Source: DATIBL01 sp035457505 (lineage in GTDB: Bacteria > Patescibacteriota > Minisyncoccia > Phycocordibacterales > UBA6899). Taken from it: DNA of 24,349 bases. Under the pieces are notes generated by a model. The model worked only from the letters and a program-made list of their open reading frames with translations. It was not told the origin of the DNA and did no database searches. A program made the translations under genes and the position numbers. Each line of letters opens with the position of its first letter. The stretch's first letter is position 1. Shown here one piece after another: positions 8,006 through 14,997 of this stretch. Where the stretch lies: assembly GCA_035457505.1 (NCBI GenBank), contig DATIBL010000009.1, positions 1-24,349 on the forward strand. The letters run 5' to 3'.

Positions 8006-8033
8006 TCCCCTCACAATGGGATCAAATTTTTTT
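8003..8033 (+). terminator. rho-independent terminator of micropeptide 1
   Basis: TGATCCC / GGGATCA stem (seven pairs, eight-base loop) followed by seven T. The stop codon TGA is the first part of the stem, so the unit ends immediately after the coding sequence. Confidence 0.8.
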
Positions 8034-8055
8034 GTTTAAGCGAATAGCGTCTGTA

Positions 8056-8084
8056 TCGACCCTGCATCCACCCGGCGCTATACT
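8056..8084 (+). promoter_or_regulatory. promoter of micropeptide 2, predicted leaderless
   Basis: TCGACC, 17 bases, then TATACT (8079-8084), with the ATG six bases later. It shares the TCGAC -35 box and a CGCTATACT -10 region with the promoter at 7843-7872, as expected from duplication of the whole unit. Confidence 0.6.
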
Positions 8085-8090
8085 GAATGC

Positions 8091-8189
8091 ATGACTGGCC
8101 TCATCGACTTCGTGCTCGGTGTCGTCATGTTTCCGATCACCTTCCTTATGGAAGAAGTGCTTGGGGTGGGCAAGCGCAAAGAAGGCTAG
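8091..8189 (+). CDS. micropeptide 2, paralogue of micropeptide 1, 32 aa
   Basis: Begins MTGLIDFVLG, continues VVMFPITFLMEEVLGVGKRK and ends EG. It lacks the polar tail of micropeptide 1. The hydrophobic helix with central FP and the C-terminal GVGK(R/K)K patch are shared. Differences from the paralogue are mainly at third codon positions. The ATG at 8091 is preferred over an ATG four bases earlier, because only this frame gives the conserved peptide. No T-rich terminator is evident after the stop. Function is unknown. Confidence 0.78.
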   Translation: MTGLIDFVLGVVMFPITFLMEEVLGVGKRKEG

Positions 8190-8223
8190 CCAACTCCCCG
8201 ATCGATAAACATGCTCCGCAGGG

Positions 8224-9078
8224 TCACGTGCCCCGCGAGAGAAATGTCCCACCCCGAAGATCCGAAAAAGCGGTCGAAAGCTCCGCGTCGGTGTTCATCA
8301 CGATCGGTCCGCGCCATGCGACAGGCTCGCCGATCGGTCGACCAGAGACGAGAAGGAATCGCGCACCGGATGTTCCGGCTTTGAGCGAAACCCCTTCCCC
8401 CTCGCTGGCAAAATGCACGATCGTGCCGCCGGAGGCATTGATCGGCGCGTCAGCATCTCCCGCGCCGATCGCTCCGTCGAAGACGTAGGCAAATGCCGTG
8501 TGCCCGACGGGGACTGGATACGTGAACGCAGTATGCGGGGCGAGCGTGACATCGATATACGCGGGCGCGATCGCCAAATCTTCGATCGGGCCGCGCACGC
8601 CGCCAACCTCTCCTGCAACGATCCGCACCTTTGCCCCTTCATGCGTCGTCTCAGGGATCGAATGTCCTCCGGCGTCCTGATATTTCGGCGTGGTCATTTT
8701 GTCCGCGCGCGGGAGATTGACCCAAAGCTGAAACCCCATGAGCTGTCCCGTTCCCTCGGGCATCTCCTCATGGATGATCCCGCGACCTGCCGTCATCCAT
8801 TGGATATCTCCGCCGGTGATCACGCCGGAATTCCCGATCGAATCCCGATGTCGAACCGCGCCGTCGAGCATGTACGTGACCGTTTCGATGCCGCGATGCG
8901 GATGCCACGGAAAGCCCGGAAGGTAGTCGGCCGGGTTCGGCGAACTGAAATCGTCAAAGAGGAGGAACGGATCGAAGCGCGGAACTTCGAGAAACCCGAA
9001 GCCGCGATGCAGCCGCACTCCGGCGCCTTCGAGCGTTTCTTTTGCGGTGAGGACCTCTTGGATCGCGCGCGGGATCAT
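8224..9078 (-). CDS. pirin family protein, 284 aa
   Basis: Bicupin of the pirin family. In the N-terminal cupin the metal ligands are visible: His59 and His61 in HPHRG, then His103 and Glu105 in IIHEEMPE. The C-terminal cupin (about 160-250) lacks these ligands, as usual. Known members bind iron; some have quercetinase activity and others act as redox-linked regulators, so the role here is open. The start is ATG 9078 (MIPRA...), four bases after the stop of the DUF1761 gene; a longer reading from 9120 would overlap that gene and adds residues unlike pirins. It is the last gene of its operon. Confidence 0.9.
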   Translation of the reverse strand: MIPRAIQEVLTAKETLEGAGVRLHRGFGFLEVPRFDPFLLFDDFSSPNPADYLPGFPWHPHRGIETVTYMLDGAVRHRDSIGNSGVITGGDIQWMTAGRGIIHEEMPEGTGQLMGFQLWVNLPRADKMTTPKYQDAGGHSIPETTHEGAKVRIVAGEVGGVRGPIEDLAIAPAYIDVTLAPHTAFTYPVPVGHTAFAYVFDGAIGAGDADAPINASGGTIVHFASEGEGVSLKAGTSGARFLLVSGRPIGEPVAWRGPIVMNTDAELSTAFSDLRGGTFLSRGT

Positions 9079-9082
9079 ACAC

Positions 9083-9505
9083 CTAGCGCCAGACCGAGAG
9101 AATGAAGCCGAATGCCACAAAGCACACGAGCTGATAGCCCGACTGGATCAGAAACCGCTCCCATTTCACCTTTGTGCTGTCGTTCGTCCACATCGAAGAA
9201 CCCGCGATCGTGGGCATCACGAATGCGAGCCAAATCCAAAGCGCGTTCTCGATCCCGGAGGCGTCTTCCCATCCGGCGATGTAGTGCGCGAGGACGTAGA
9301 GCTGAAGGAGAACGAGACCGAACTGTACTGCGTAGAGCGGAGCGGATTCCTTCTGCATTTCCTTGCACTTCTCGATATCCTTCGGGTTCACGCCGAGGAT
9401 CTCCATCCATTTTCTTCCAAAAAGCGGGCCATACCAGAGCGCTCCGAGCGCCATCGCGAGCACGCCGCATGCAAACACTGCCGAATAGTTGATCGTGATC
9501 TCCAT
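9083..9505 (-). CDS. DUF1761 membrane protein, 140 aa
   Basis: Four hydrophobic helices with DUF1761 features: an N-terminal helix followed by ALWYGPLFGRKWMEILG, and a later helix with a W-rich segment (ALWIWLAFVMPTIAGSSMW). The function of the family is unknown. It precedes pirin with a four-base gap, so the two are co-transcribed. A TATACT box lies 30 bases upstream of the ATG on the minus strand, but I find no good -35 box. No Shine-Dalgarno site is obvious. Confidence 0.8.
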   Translation of the reverse strand: MEITINYSAVFACGVLAMALGALWYGPLFGRKWMEILGVNPKDIEKCKEMQKESAPLYAVQFGLVLLQLYVLAHYIAGWEDASGIENALWIWLAFVMPTIAGSSMWTNDSTKVKWERFLIQSGYQLVCFVAFGFILSVWR

Positions 9506-9541
9506 AGAATGAGGTTACGGTCGATTGATTCACCTAGTATA

Positions 9542-9556
9542 GCGCACCTCGTGCGC
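9542..9556. repeat. short inverted repeat in the 9506-9570 gap
   Basis: GCGCAC-CTC-GTGCGC: perfect six-base arms and a three-base loop, upstream of the TATACT box before the DUF1761 gene. It has no T-run, so an operator or a weak RNA hairpin is more likely than a terminator. Confidence 0.35.
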
Positions 9557-9570
9557 AGATCTTGGAGCTT

Positions 9571-9891
9571 CTACAGAAAAAGAAAGGCCAAAAGTTTGAT
9601 GATGAAAGAAATGAGGCCAAAGAGAGCGCTCAAAACTGTAACAAATGAGAACAGTCCCGCTAGAAAGGCGAGCATGCCGGCGCTGAGGCGATTTGCTCGA
9701 ATCAGCGCGAACGCCCGGAGCAGTAGCACAAAGGACCAGGGAAGAAACAGCGCATAGAAGAGCAGGCTTCCAAGATCACTCGCAAATGATCCTGAACAAT
9801 AGGCGCAGACCACTCCGAATACGTCAGCGAACACCCAAAGGATGATATAGGCGGCAAATTGGATTTGTTCACCAATAGGATTTCCTGGCAT
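9571..9891 (-). CDS. small polytopic membrane protein, 106 aa
   Basis: Not recognised. Three or four hydrophobic segments cover most of the chain (about 10-32, 38-62, 70-92 and 93-106) with few charges. The start ATG at 9891 lies three bases after the stop of the PP-loop gene and has no Shine-Dalgarno site, which points to translational coupling. The C-terminus is entirely hydrophobic (KLLAFLFL). Confidence 0.6.
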   Translation of the reverse strand: MPGNPIGEQIQFAAYIILWVFADVFGVVCAYCSGSFASDLGSLLFYALFLPWSFVLLLRAFALIRANRLSAGMLAFLAGLFSFVTVLSALFGLISFIIKLLAFLFL

Positions 9892-9894
9892 AGA

Positions 9895-11034
9895 TCAGCG
9901 CGCGAGCCCGACGTCTTCCGGTGTGAGCGAGAGCCGCTTCAAGAGCGCATCGCGGGTTCGGCCGAGCAGACGGCCCGTCTTTGCCGCATACTCCAAGAGC
10001 TCGAAAAGATTGCGCCAATACCGAAGGTCCGCTTTTCCTTCGCGGATCATGCGCGCAAATTCCGTTTCCCAGCTCGAATAGCCCAATGTCGCCATATCGA
10101 CAAGCGCCATAAGCGGGATCAGGAGATGGTTCGTCGCGAGCGGACTTTCGCGGCCGGCTGGGATGAGTCCGCGTTCGACGACCTCCTTCTTGATCGTCTC
10201 CTCCGGCACGTTCCACGCTGCGAGCGGATAGACGATCGTCGCAATCGCGTCCTTCGGATACGCCGTCCCGTCCCAGAGCAAGCCGCGCTCGTCGCCAGAG
10301 AGCGGAAGCTCGTCGAGCGTATAAGGGCCGAGTGTCGAGCGCTTCGACTCTTCGAATGCGCGGGAGCCGATGCAGGTCACGGCGCCGCCATATGTCGCAA
10401 CCTGGCTGCGCGAGAATCCGATCACCATGAGCGGAATCCCGAAGCGCGCCGCCATGTGCCGCCCGATGTCGAATCGGAGTTCGCCGTCGAGCACATCGAT
10501 CGCGACCGCAGCGCCCCCATCCCGCGGATGCGTGAATGCATAGCGGAACAGTTTTTCGTAGAGCTGTTTGTCCGGGCGGACGACCACATGATCCACGTCG
10601 ATCTTGCGCGCTGTTTCGTCGATATTCGCGAGCCCGACTGGACTCATGAAGCTGTTGTCTACCGAGACGGCGAGAATTCGGAGCAGTGGATGTTCCCGGC
10701 GGATGCGGTCGAGGAGATACGTGCTGTCCTTCCCGCCGCTAAAGAAAACGAGTGCGTCATATTTCCACGCTCCCCGGCCTGCGGCCGAAGCAAACGTATC
10801 GCGAAGCTCGGTCTGGAGTGCATCCTCCTCCGCCTGAGAGAGTTTTCGGTCCGCCTCCTTTGCATTCCGCTCCGGGTGGAGGCATGCCTCACAGCGCCCT
10901 TCCCCGCCAAGCGGCGCGGCCTTTCCAGATATGCCGCAGGTGGAACAGCGCGGCGTCAGACTCCCGCGCACGAAGACTCGGACAATATTCCAGACGTAGC
11001 GGATCACGAATTCGATCACTCGGCGTTCATTCAT
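9895..11034 (-). CDS. PP-loop ATPase, N-acetyl sugar amidotransferase-like (WbpG type), 379 aa
   Basis: A Cys4 zinc-type motif (Cys30, 33, 48 and 51: CSTCG...CEAC) precedes an ATP pyrophosphatase P-loop SGGKDS (99-104). These enzymes adenylate a carbonyl or amide and transfer ammonia or sulfur. The Cys4-then-PP-loop layout and length resemble the WbpG/N-acetyl sugar amidotransferase group, which aminates nucleotide sugars for surface polysaccharide. A tRNA-modifying role cannot be excluded. No glutaminase partner or other glycan gene is nearby. The start ATG at 11034 lies six bases downstream of a promoter -10 box; a longer frame from 11271 would run through the divergent promoter and the next gene and is rejected. 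Confidence 0.72.
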   Translation of the reverse strand: MNERRVIEFVIRYVWNIVRVFVRGSLTPRCSTCGISGKAAPLGGEGRCEACLHPERNAKEADRKLSQAEEDALQTELRDTFASAAGRGAWKYDALVFFSGGKDSTYLLDRIRREHPLLRILAVSVDNSFMSPVGLANIDETARKIDVDHVVVRPDKQLYEKLFRYAFTHPRDGGAAVAIDVLDGELRFDIGRHMAARFGIPLMVIGFSRSQVATYGGAVTCIGSRAFEESKRSTLGPYTLDELPLSGDERGLLWDGTAYPKDAIATIVYPLAAWNVPEETIKKEVVERGLIPAGRESPLATNHLLIPLMALVDMATLGYSSWETEFARMIREGKADLRYWRNLFELLEYAAKTGRLLGRTRDALLKRLSLTPEDVGLAR

Positions 11035-11040
11035 ATATGA

Positions 11041-11069
11041 AGAGTACGACGAAAGAACATGGGCGGCAA
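11041..11069 (-). promoter_or_regulatory. promoter of the PP-loop operon, predicted leaderless
   Basis: On the minus strand: TTGCCG (11069-11064), 17 bases, TACTCT (11046-11041), then six bases to the ATG at 11034. This is the same spacing as the micropeptide promoters, and no Shine-Dalgarno site is present. Confidence 0.5.
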
Positions 11070-11104
11070 TTCGCAAAGGATTGCAGGGGGAAGCATTGGG
11101 GATG

Positions 11105-11132
11105 TTGCACTTTCTGTATTTTATGATATAAT
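11105..11132 (+). promoter_or_regulatory. promoter of the gene at 11176
   Basis: TTGCAC, 16 bases, then a perfect TATAAT (11127-11132). The leader of about 36 bases contains AGGAGGG just before the ATG. It is divergent from the PP-loop operon promoter. Confidence 0.7.
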
Positions 11133-11175
11133 TCGTTCGTACCGCTCTTTCTTTCTTCTTTCCTAGGAGGGAATC

Positions 11176-11712
11176 ATGTTCACCACGCTTGAGTACGTCC
11201 TCATGGGCTGGGCCGTTGTCGCCACAATCCTTGTCTGGAAAAATCCGCTCCCATTTCCCGACCGTGGACACCGTCTGCTTGGCGTCACGAATGATGCAGC
11301 CAGAGCGGTGGTCCTTCGAATGTTCCGCACGCTTCGGCTTCCCACGTTCACGACGTTCGAGCTTTTTGCGAAGGAAACGCGACTATCCGCCCAGTCTGTC
11401 CTTATGGATGGCATGACGGTGGTCCACGCACTCCACCCCACCCTGCGTGCGCAGATGCCGGCGACCGGGATTTCTCTTCCTGTTTCTGATCCTCGCAGAG
11501 CTGCAAAGTTCGTGATGACCGATCTCAGAAAGGCGGGATTTCAGGCGGCAATGTGGGAGCCGGAAGAAGATGGCTATGTCGAAAACTCGCTCGTGATCGT
11601 CACGTCCGATGCATTCGACGGCTGGGCGCTCACGCTCCGTGTCTCTCAGCCCCGACTCTTTCCGCTCGCGCGAAGAGGATTGATCCGACCGGCAAAAATG
11701 CCGACGACCTAA
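11176..11712 (+). CDS. membrane-anchored protein of unknown function, 178 aa
   Basis: Not recognised. One hydrophobic N-terminal helix (about 5-21) is followed by a basic region and a mixed alpha/beta domain of about 140 residues with no motif I can name. The start is secure: AGGAGGG lies four bases before the ATG and a consensus promoter lies upstream. The gene is monocistronic and closed by a strong terminator, so it is well expressed in principle and independently controlled. The N-terminal helix lacks a signal peptidase site, so the domain probably stays tethered. Confidence 0.65.
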   Translation: MFTTLEYVLMGWAVVATILVWKNPLPFPDRGHRLLGVTNDAARAVVLRMFRTLRLPTFTTFELFAKETRLSAQSVLMDGMTVVHALHPTLRAQMPATGISLPVSDPRRAAKFVMTDLRKAGFQAAMWEPEEDGYVENSLVIVTSDAFDGWALTLRVSQPRLFPLARRGLIRPAKMPTT

Positions 11713-11721
11713 CCAACAAAT

Positions 11722-11751
11722 AAACGCACTCCGAGGAGTGCGTTTTGTTTT
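11722..11751. terminator. rho-independent terminator after the 11176 gene
   Basis: A ten-base perfect stem (AAACGCACTC / GAGTGCGTTT), loop CGAG, then TGTTTT. On the opposite strand the same stem is followed by ATTTGTT, so it may also stop minus-strand transcripts. Confidence 0.85.
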
Positions 11752-11768
11752 GGGTTGATTGTCGCCGC

Positions 11769-11855
11769 TTAGGCAACGATCGTCCACATAAAGAGCGTCG
11801 CGCAGAACGACATGACCATTCCGGCCAGTTCGTAGTCTGCTGTCAGACTTCTCAT
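11769..11855 (-). CDS. possible 28-aa membrane micropeptide
   Basis: ATG at 11855 to TAA at 11769. The product starts MRSLTADYELAG and ends in a hydrophobic segment (MVMSFCATLFMWTIVA) long enough to sit in the membrane. The frame lies between two terminator-like hairpins that could bound a small minus-strand unit. I see no convincing promoter or Shine-Dalgarno site. It is recorded because the rest of the 11713-12027 stretch has no gene; it may not be expressed. Confidence 0.28.
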   Translation of the reverse strand: MRSLTADYELAGMVMSFCATLFMWTIVA

Positions 11856-11877
11856 AATTGGGAAAAGAACGAATAAT

Positions 11878-11898
11878 TCGGTTTTACCATGAAACCGA
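11878..11898. repeat. stem-loop in the 11713-12027 gap
   Basis: TCGGTTT-TACCATG-AAACCGA: perfect seven-base arms and a seven-base loop. It lies upstream of the 28-residue frame on the minus strand. It could be part of that unit's leader or an operator. Confidence 0.4.
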
Positions 11899-11914
11899 CC
11901 TAAAGGGCCGGCCA

Positions 11915-11936
11915 ATAAAAAATGGGCACAATGCCC
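11915..11936 (-). terminator. probable terminator downstream of the Ni/Co transporter
   Basis: On the minus strand GGGCA-TTG-TGCCC is followed by ATTTTTT. The stem is only five base pairs, but the T-run is good. It lies about 90 bases after the stop codon of the transporter gene. Confidence 0.5.
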
Positions 11937-12027
11937 TCCAGTGAATATATTGTACCGCGCATCCGGTGGCGCACGCAAGGACCCTGTCCACAGGCAATCG
12001 GATTCAATATCGTCAAAGAATGGACAC

Positions 12028-13080
12028 TTACGTACCCTGTCTCCGAAGCATCATCAGCGAAGCAACAAAGCACACGCAGAAAACTGTTGCGAGAAGGTAT
12101 CCGAATGCCTCCAGGCGGATCGCAGAGGCGATCGCAAAGACCCCGTCGGAATACCCGCCATAGGCTGCGATCGCCCGAAGCCCGACGATCGATCCGATGC
12201 CGAGGGCAGAGGCAAGAGAGAGCCCGGTCATCGCGATGTTATACCGCAAGCGGCGCTCCGGATCGACTTCGCCCCACGCGTAGATCCCGAGCATCGCAAG
12301 ACCGTTCAGCGTATCAAGCAGGGCCATTCCGGCGAAGAACGCGAGCGGCAAAAGCATGATCGCGAACGCGGGAACATCGCCTGCCGCCCCCGCAGATAGC
12401 GCAAGCAGTCCGACTTCTGTCGCGGTATCGAGTCCGAGACCGAAGAGAAATCCGATCCCGGCCATCTTTGCGCTCGTATCCACAAGGCGAAGGAGCGGAC
12501 GAAACATCGCTTCAATCGGGCCGCCGAGATGCATATGGCCATGATAGGCATTCTCCCGACCCGCCCGAAGATCACGTCTGGCGCGCAGAAGACGCAGAAG
12601 GACGCCCAGATTCATCGCCCCGATCGCAAGAAGGAAGACCGACGAAATGCTCGCACCGACGAGCGCGCCGGACTCGCGCCATGCCCCGATCCCCTCGCGC
12701 ACAGATGGCAGCGCGAATGCGATCGCGGCGACACAGAGCACCACGACCAAAGAGTGTCCGAGTGAAAAAAATGCGCCGACGCCGACAGAGGGCTTCCCCC
12801 GATACAAGAGCCGCCGCGTCACGTTGTCGATCGCGGCAATATGATCGGCATCCATCGCATGACGAAGCCCGAACCCCCACGCAACGAAGGCGAGACCGGC
12901 GAGCGCAGGAAACTCTCCGGCCGCTAGAAGCACAAGCGCTCCGACAGCGAGATTGAGGAGGATCATTGCGGCAGCCAGGAGCGCTCCTCGGCGCACCGAC
13001 GGCTGCGTCCCGGGCGGGAACCATGGCTCGAGAATGCGCGGCAGCGCACCCCTGACCCTTGGCGATCGATCTTCCTCCAT
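12028..13080 (-). CDS. HoxN/NixA (NicO) family nickel/cobalt permease, 350 aa
   Basis: About eight membrane helices carry the family signatures: RHAMDADHIAAIDN in helix II (His74, Asp77, Asp79, His80, the metal-binding core), FSLGHSLVV, LGLDTATEV and GMALLDTLNG. It imports Ni2+ or Co2+ across the cytoplasmic membrane at high affinity. The ATG at 13080 is preferred; a TTG at 13098 adds six residues with no better ribosome site. No nickel enzyme, maturation factor or cobalamin gene is seen in the window, and I see no riboswitch or NikR-type operator upstream. It is divergent from the OmpR-type regulator gene across 226 bases. Confidence 0.93.
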   Translation of the reverse strand: MEEDRSPRVRGALPRILEPWFPPGTQPSVRRGALLAAAMILLNLAVGALVLLAAGEFPALAGLAFVAWGFGLRHAMDADHIAAIDNVTRRLLYRGKPSVGVGAFFSLGHSLVVVLCVAAIAFALPSVREGIGAWRESGALVGASISSVFLLAIGAMNLGVLLRLLRARRDLRAGRENAYHGHMHLGGPIEAMFRPLLRLVDTSAKMAGIGFLFGLGLDTATEVGLLALSAGAAGDVPAFAIMLLPLAFFAGMALLDTLNGLAMLGIYAWGEVDPERRLRYNIAMTGLSLASALGIGSIVGLRAIAAYGGYSDGVFAIASAIRLEAFGYLLATVFCVCFVASLMMLRRQGT

Positions 13081-13238
13081 GGCTGCATGGTACCCCAAAT
13101 GTCCGCAGCATGCAGGGGTCGAAATGATGCGATCGGAATCTTGTACGAGAATCTACTCTCCGCTCATCTTTTGATGCGACGCTGATCTCTCTTCGAAAAA
13201 AATATGAATTTTTCTTGAATTTTGTATTTTACCAAAGC

Positions 13239-13268
13239 TTTACACAATGAAACCTTTCTCTTTATGCT
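13239..13268 (+). promoter_or_regulatory. promoter of the OmpR-type regulator
   Basis: TTTACA (13239-13244), 18 bases, TATGCT (13263-13268), in an AT-rich stretch. The leader is about 32 bases and carries no Shine-Dalgarno site. A TATATC further down is an alternative -10 box. Confidence 0.45.
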
Positions 13269-13306
13269 GAGCAAGGCGATTATATCAAGCGCCCACGAGA
13301 CCCCCC

Positions 13307-13981
13307 ATGAGAGTCCTCATCATCGAAGATGAAGCCATGATCGCAGACTTCCTCGAGAAGAGCATTGTGGCAGAGTTTTTTTGCGTCGACATGTCCTCCG
13401 ATGGCGAAGAGGGATCGTATTTGGCGCGCACGAATGATTACGACATCGTCGTCCTCGACAATCTCCTTCCCCGGAAATCCGGGCTCGAAGTCTGCAAAGA
13501 GATCCGCGAGAGCGGCAAAACGATGCCGATCATCGTTCTTTCGGTCGAGCACAGCGTCCCAGTAAAAATGGAATTCCTCAATGCCGGCGCCGACGACTAT
13601 CTCACCAAGCCGTTCCTCTTCGGCGAACTCTTGGCTCGGATGCGCGCGCTGCTGCGCCGCTCATCGCAAATGCACGGACAAGTTCTCGCTGCCGATGACC
13701 TCCTGCTCGATACGCACCGACACACCGTCGAGCGGGCAAAAAAAGAGATCCACCTCACGCGCAAAGAATTCATGCTGCTTGAGTACCTTCTGCACAATAC
13801 AGATTCGGTCGTTTCGCGGCGTATGATCCTCGAGCATGTCTGGAATATGGACACCGATCCGTTCTCAAATACGATCGAAAGCCACATCAAGAGCCTCCGA
13901 AAAAAAGTTGATCGCGGATACCGGCGCCCGCTCATCCAAACGATCTCCGGCGTCGGTTACAAGCTCTCCGCGAGGAAATAA
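13307..13981 (+). CDS. OmpR/PhoB-type response regulator, 224 aa
   Basis: The receiver domain (1-118) has the acidic pocket near residues 7-9, phospho-acceptor Asp51 (IVVLDNLLP) and Lys101 (LTKPF). The C-terminal winged helix (about 128-222) ends with the typical SHIKSLRKKVD...IQTISGVGYKL recognition segment. It is a DNA-binding transcription regulator controlled by phosphorylation. No kinase gene is adjacent, so it is an orphan here; the MASE1 kinase at 21117 is some 7 kb away beside its own receiver. The upstream neighbour is the divergent Ni/Co transporter gene. Confidence 0.95.
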   Translation: MRVLIIEDEAMIADFLEKSIVAEFFCVDMSSDGEEGSYLARTNDYDIVVLDNLLPRKSGLEVCKEIRESGKTMPIIVLSVEHSVPVKMEFLNAGADDYLTKPFLFGELLARMRALLRRSSQMHGQVLAADDLLLDTHRHTVERAKKEIHLTRKEFMLLEYLLHNTDSVVSRRMILEHVWNMDTDPFSNTIESHIKSLRKKVDRGYRRPLIQTISGVGYKLSARK

Positions 13982-14007
13982 AAAGACGGCGCGAAGCCGT
14001 CTTTTCC
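13982..14007. terminator. bidirectional rho-independent terminator
   Basis: AAAGACGGC / GCCGTCTTT, nine pairs, loop GCGAA. TTTTCC follows on the plus strand, and TTTTTATTT on the minus strand. It directly follows the regulator stop codon and also serves the convergent operon ending at 14014. Confidence 0.88.
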
Positions 14008-14013
14008 TCAATC

Positions 14014-14451
14014 TCAAAACATCTTTATGCATCGCGCCATGGTATCGTCGGGCAACTCCCGAGCGCGAAGCAGCTCCTGGAGCGCGAGGTCCGCCTCCCC
14101 TCCTTCGCCCCGAGAGAGGTCATAGCGGGACCACGTACCATCATGATGCTTGAGATAGATCGTGGTGGTTGTGACTGCGACGACATTGAGCGTTGTCGAC
14201 AACTCGACGCGGAGGATCTCCCCTGCGACGGCGATTGCGCTCTGACGGCGAAAATCGTCATCATGCTTGCTCCACAGCGTCTCCTGTACCGGAGGACCAT
14301 GGTCCGGAGCGCACTCGCGGACCGACTCGACCCATCCGGATGCGATCGAGGGCGGCGGAGGCGGACCATTCACGCGCTCGGAAGCGATTGCGGGAACAGC
14401 AAGACAGAAGGACAGCGCAATGATCGTTCGCGCGAATGTATAGAGAAACAC
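14014..14451 (-). CDS. secreted protein of unknown function, 145 aa
   Basis: The N-terminus is a signal peptide (basic start, ALSFCLAVPAIASE, cleavage near ASE). A proline run (PPPPP) follows, then a mixed domain with two cysteines and a T-rich strand (AVTTTTIYL). No family is recognised. The start is uncertain: GTG at 14451 has GAGG five to six bases upstream, while TTG at 14466 gives five more residues. It is the last gene of a three-gene minus-strand operon, 42-57 bases after the preceding gene, and is closed by the terminator at 13982-14007. Confidence 0.55.
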   Translation of the reverse strand: MFLYTFARTIIALSFCLAVPAIASERVNGPPPPPSIASGWVESVRECAPDHGPPVQETLWSKHDDDFRRQSAIAVAGEILRVELSTTLNVVAVTTTTIYLKHHDGTWSRYDLSRGEGGEADLALQELLRARELPDDTMARCIKMF

Positions 14452-14508
14452 GGAAGCCTCACTCAAGAACCCATCCGTATACTATCGTCGCATGGCGCAC
14501 ACGCGATG

Positions 14509-14997
14509 TCACTCCGCATCTGCACCGCGCTTCTTCGCGAATCCGCCGAGCAGCTCCTTCGCCCGATCGCGGTTCTGCCAAAGCACCGCAGCAAGCCCGA
14601 GGATCACGAGCGCACCAAGGAGCGGAGACGATCCGCCCGATGCAGGCGCCGCCTCGGAATCGAAGATGACTTCGCGCTTCTCCGCAGTATCGAATTCGGC
14701 GATCTTCTCCGGTTTGCCATCGCCATTCTGATCCGTCAGTTCCAGATCGACCATGTCTCCATTGCGATAGCGAAGCCAAAGGTCCGCGGCTCCGTCCTCA
14801 TCTTCATCGTATGCGCTCCAGACAAGGCGATTGCCCAGATAATATGAGGTGCGATCCGGAGTCCCGTTCCCATCCGTATCCGCAGAAAGCGTTTGATCAT
14901 ATTCGAGCGGATAACCGCCGATCGTCTCCTTGGCGGAAACGCCGAGCGGCATCAGCGCCGCGATACACAGGATCGTTGTCAGCGTTATTTTTTGCAT
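14509..14997 (-). CDS. secreted protein with Ca2+-loop repeats and a C-terminal membrane helix, 162 aa
   Basis: A signal peptide (about 1-22, cleavage after VSA) precedes three acidic loops: DTDGNGTPD, DEDEDGAAD and DQNGDGKPE. These have the DxDxDG pattern of EF-hand/dockerin or thrombospondin-3-like calcium loops. A strong helix follows (about 127-142), then a basic tail, as in a C-terminally anchored surface protein. The start lies inside the end of the upstream gene (13-base overlap), so translation is coupled. The ATG has no Shine-Dalgarno site. Calcium binding is inference from motif spacing. Confidence 0.65.
   Translation of the reverse strand: MQKITLTTILCIAALMPLGVSAKETIGGYPLEYDQTLSADTDGNGTPDRTSYYLGNRLVWSAYDEDEDGAADLWLRYRNGDMVDLELTDQNGDGKPEKIAEFDTAEKREVIFDSEAAPASGGSSPLLGALVILGLAAVLWQNRDRAKELLGGFAKKRGADAE

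Noticed and set aside
7782..8039. 85-codon plus-strand frame over micropeptide 1
   Set aside because: Different frame from the conserved peptide; it ends past the terminator and shows no counterpart at the paralogous unit.
9859..11040. 393-codon plus-strand frame
   Set aside because: Antisense to the PP-loop gene, arginine/histidine-rich, no motif.
11035..11271. N-terminal extension of the PP-loop gene
   Set aside because: It would run across the divergent promoters and into the gene at 11176; the extra residues do not look like the family.
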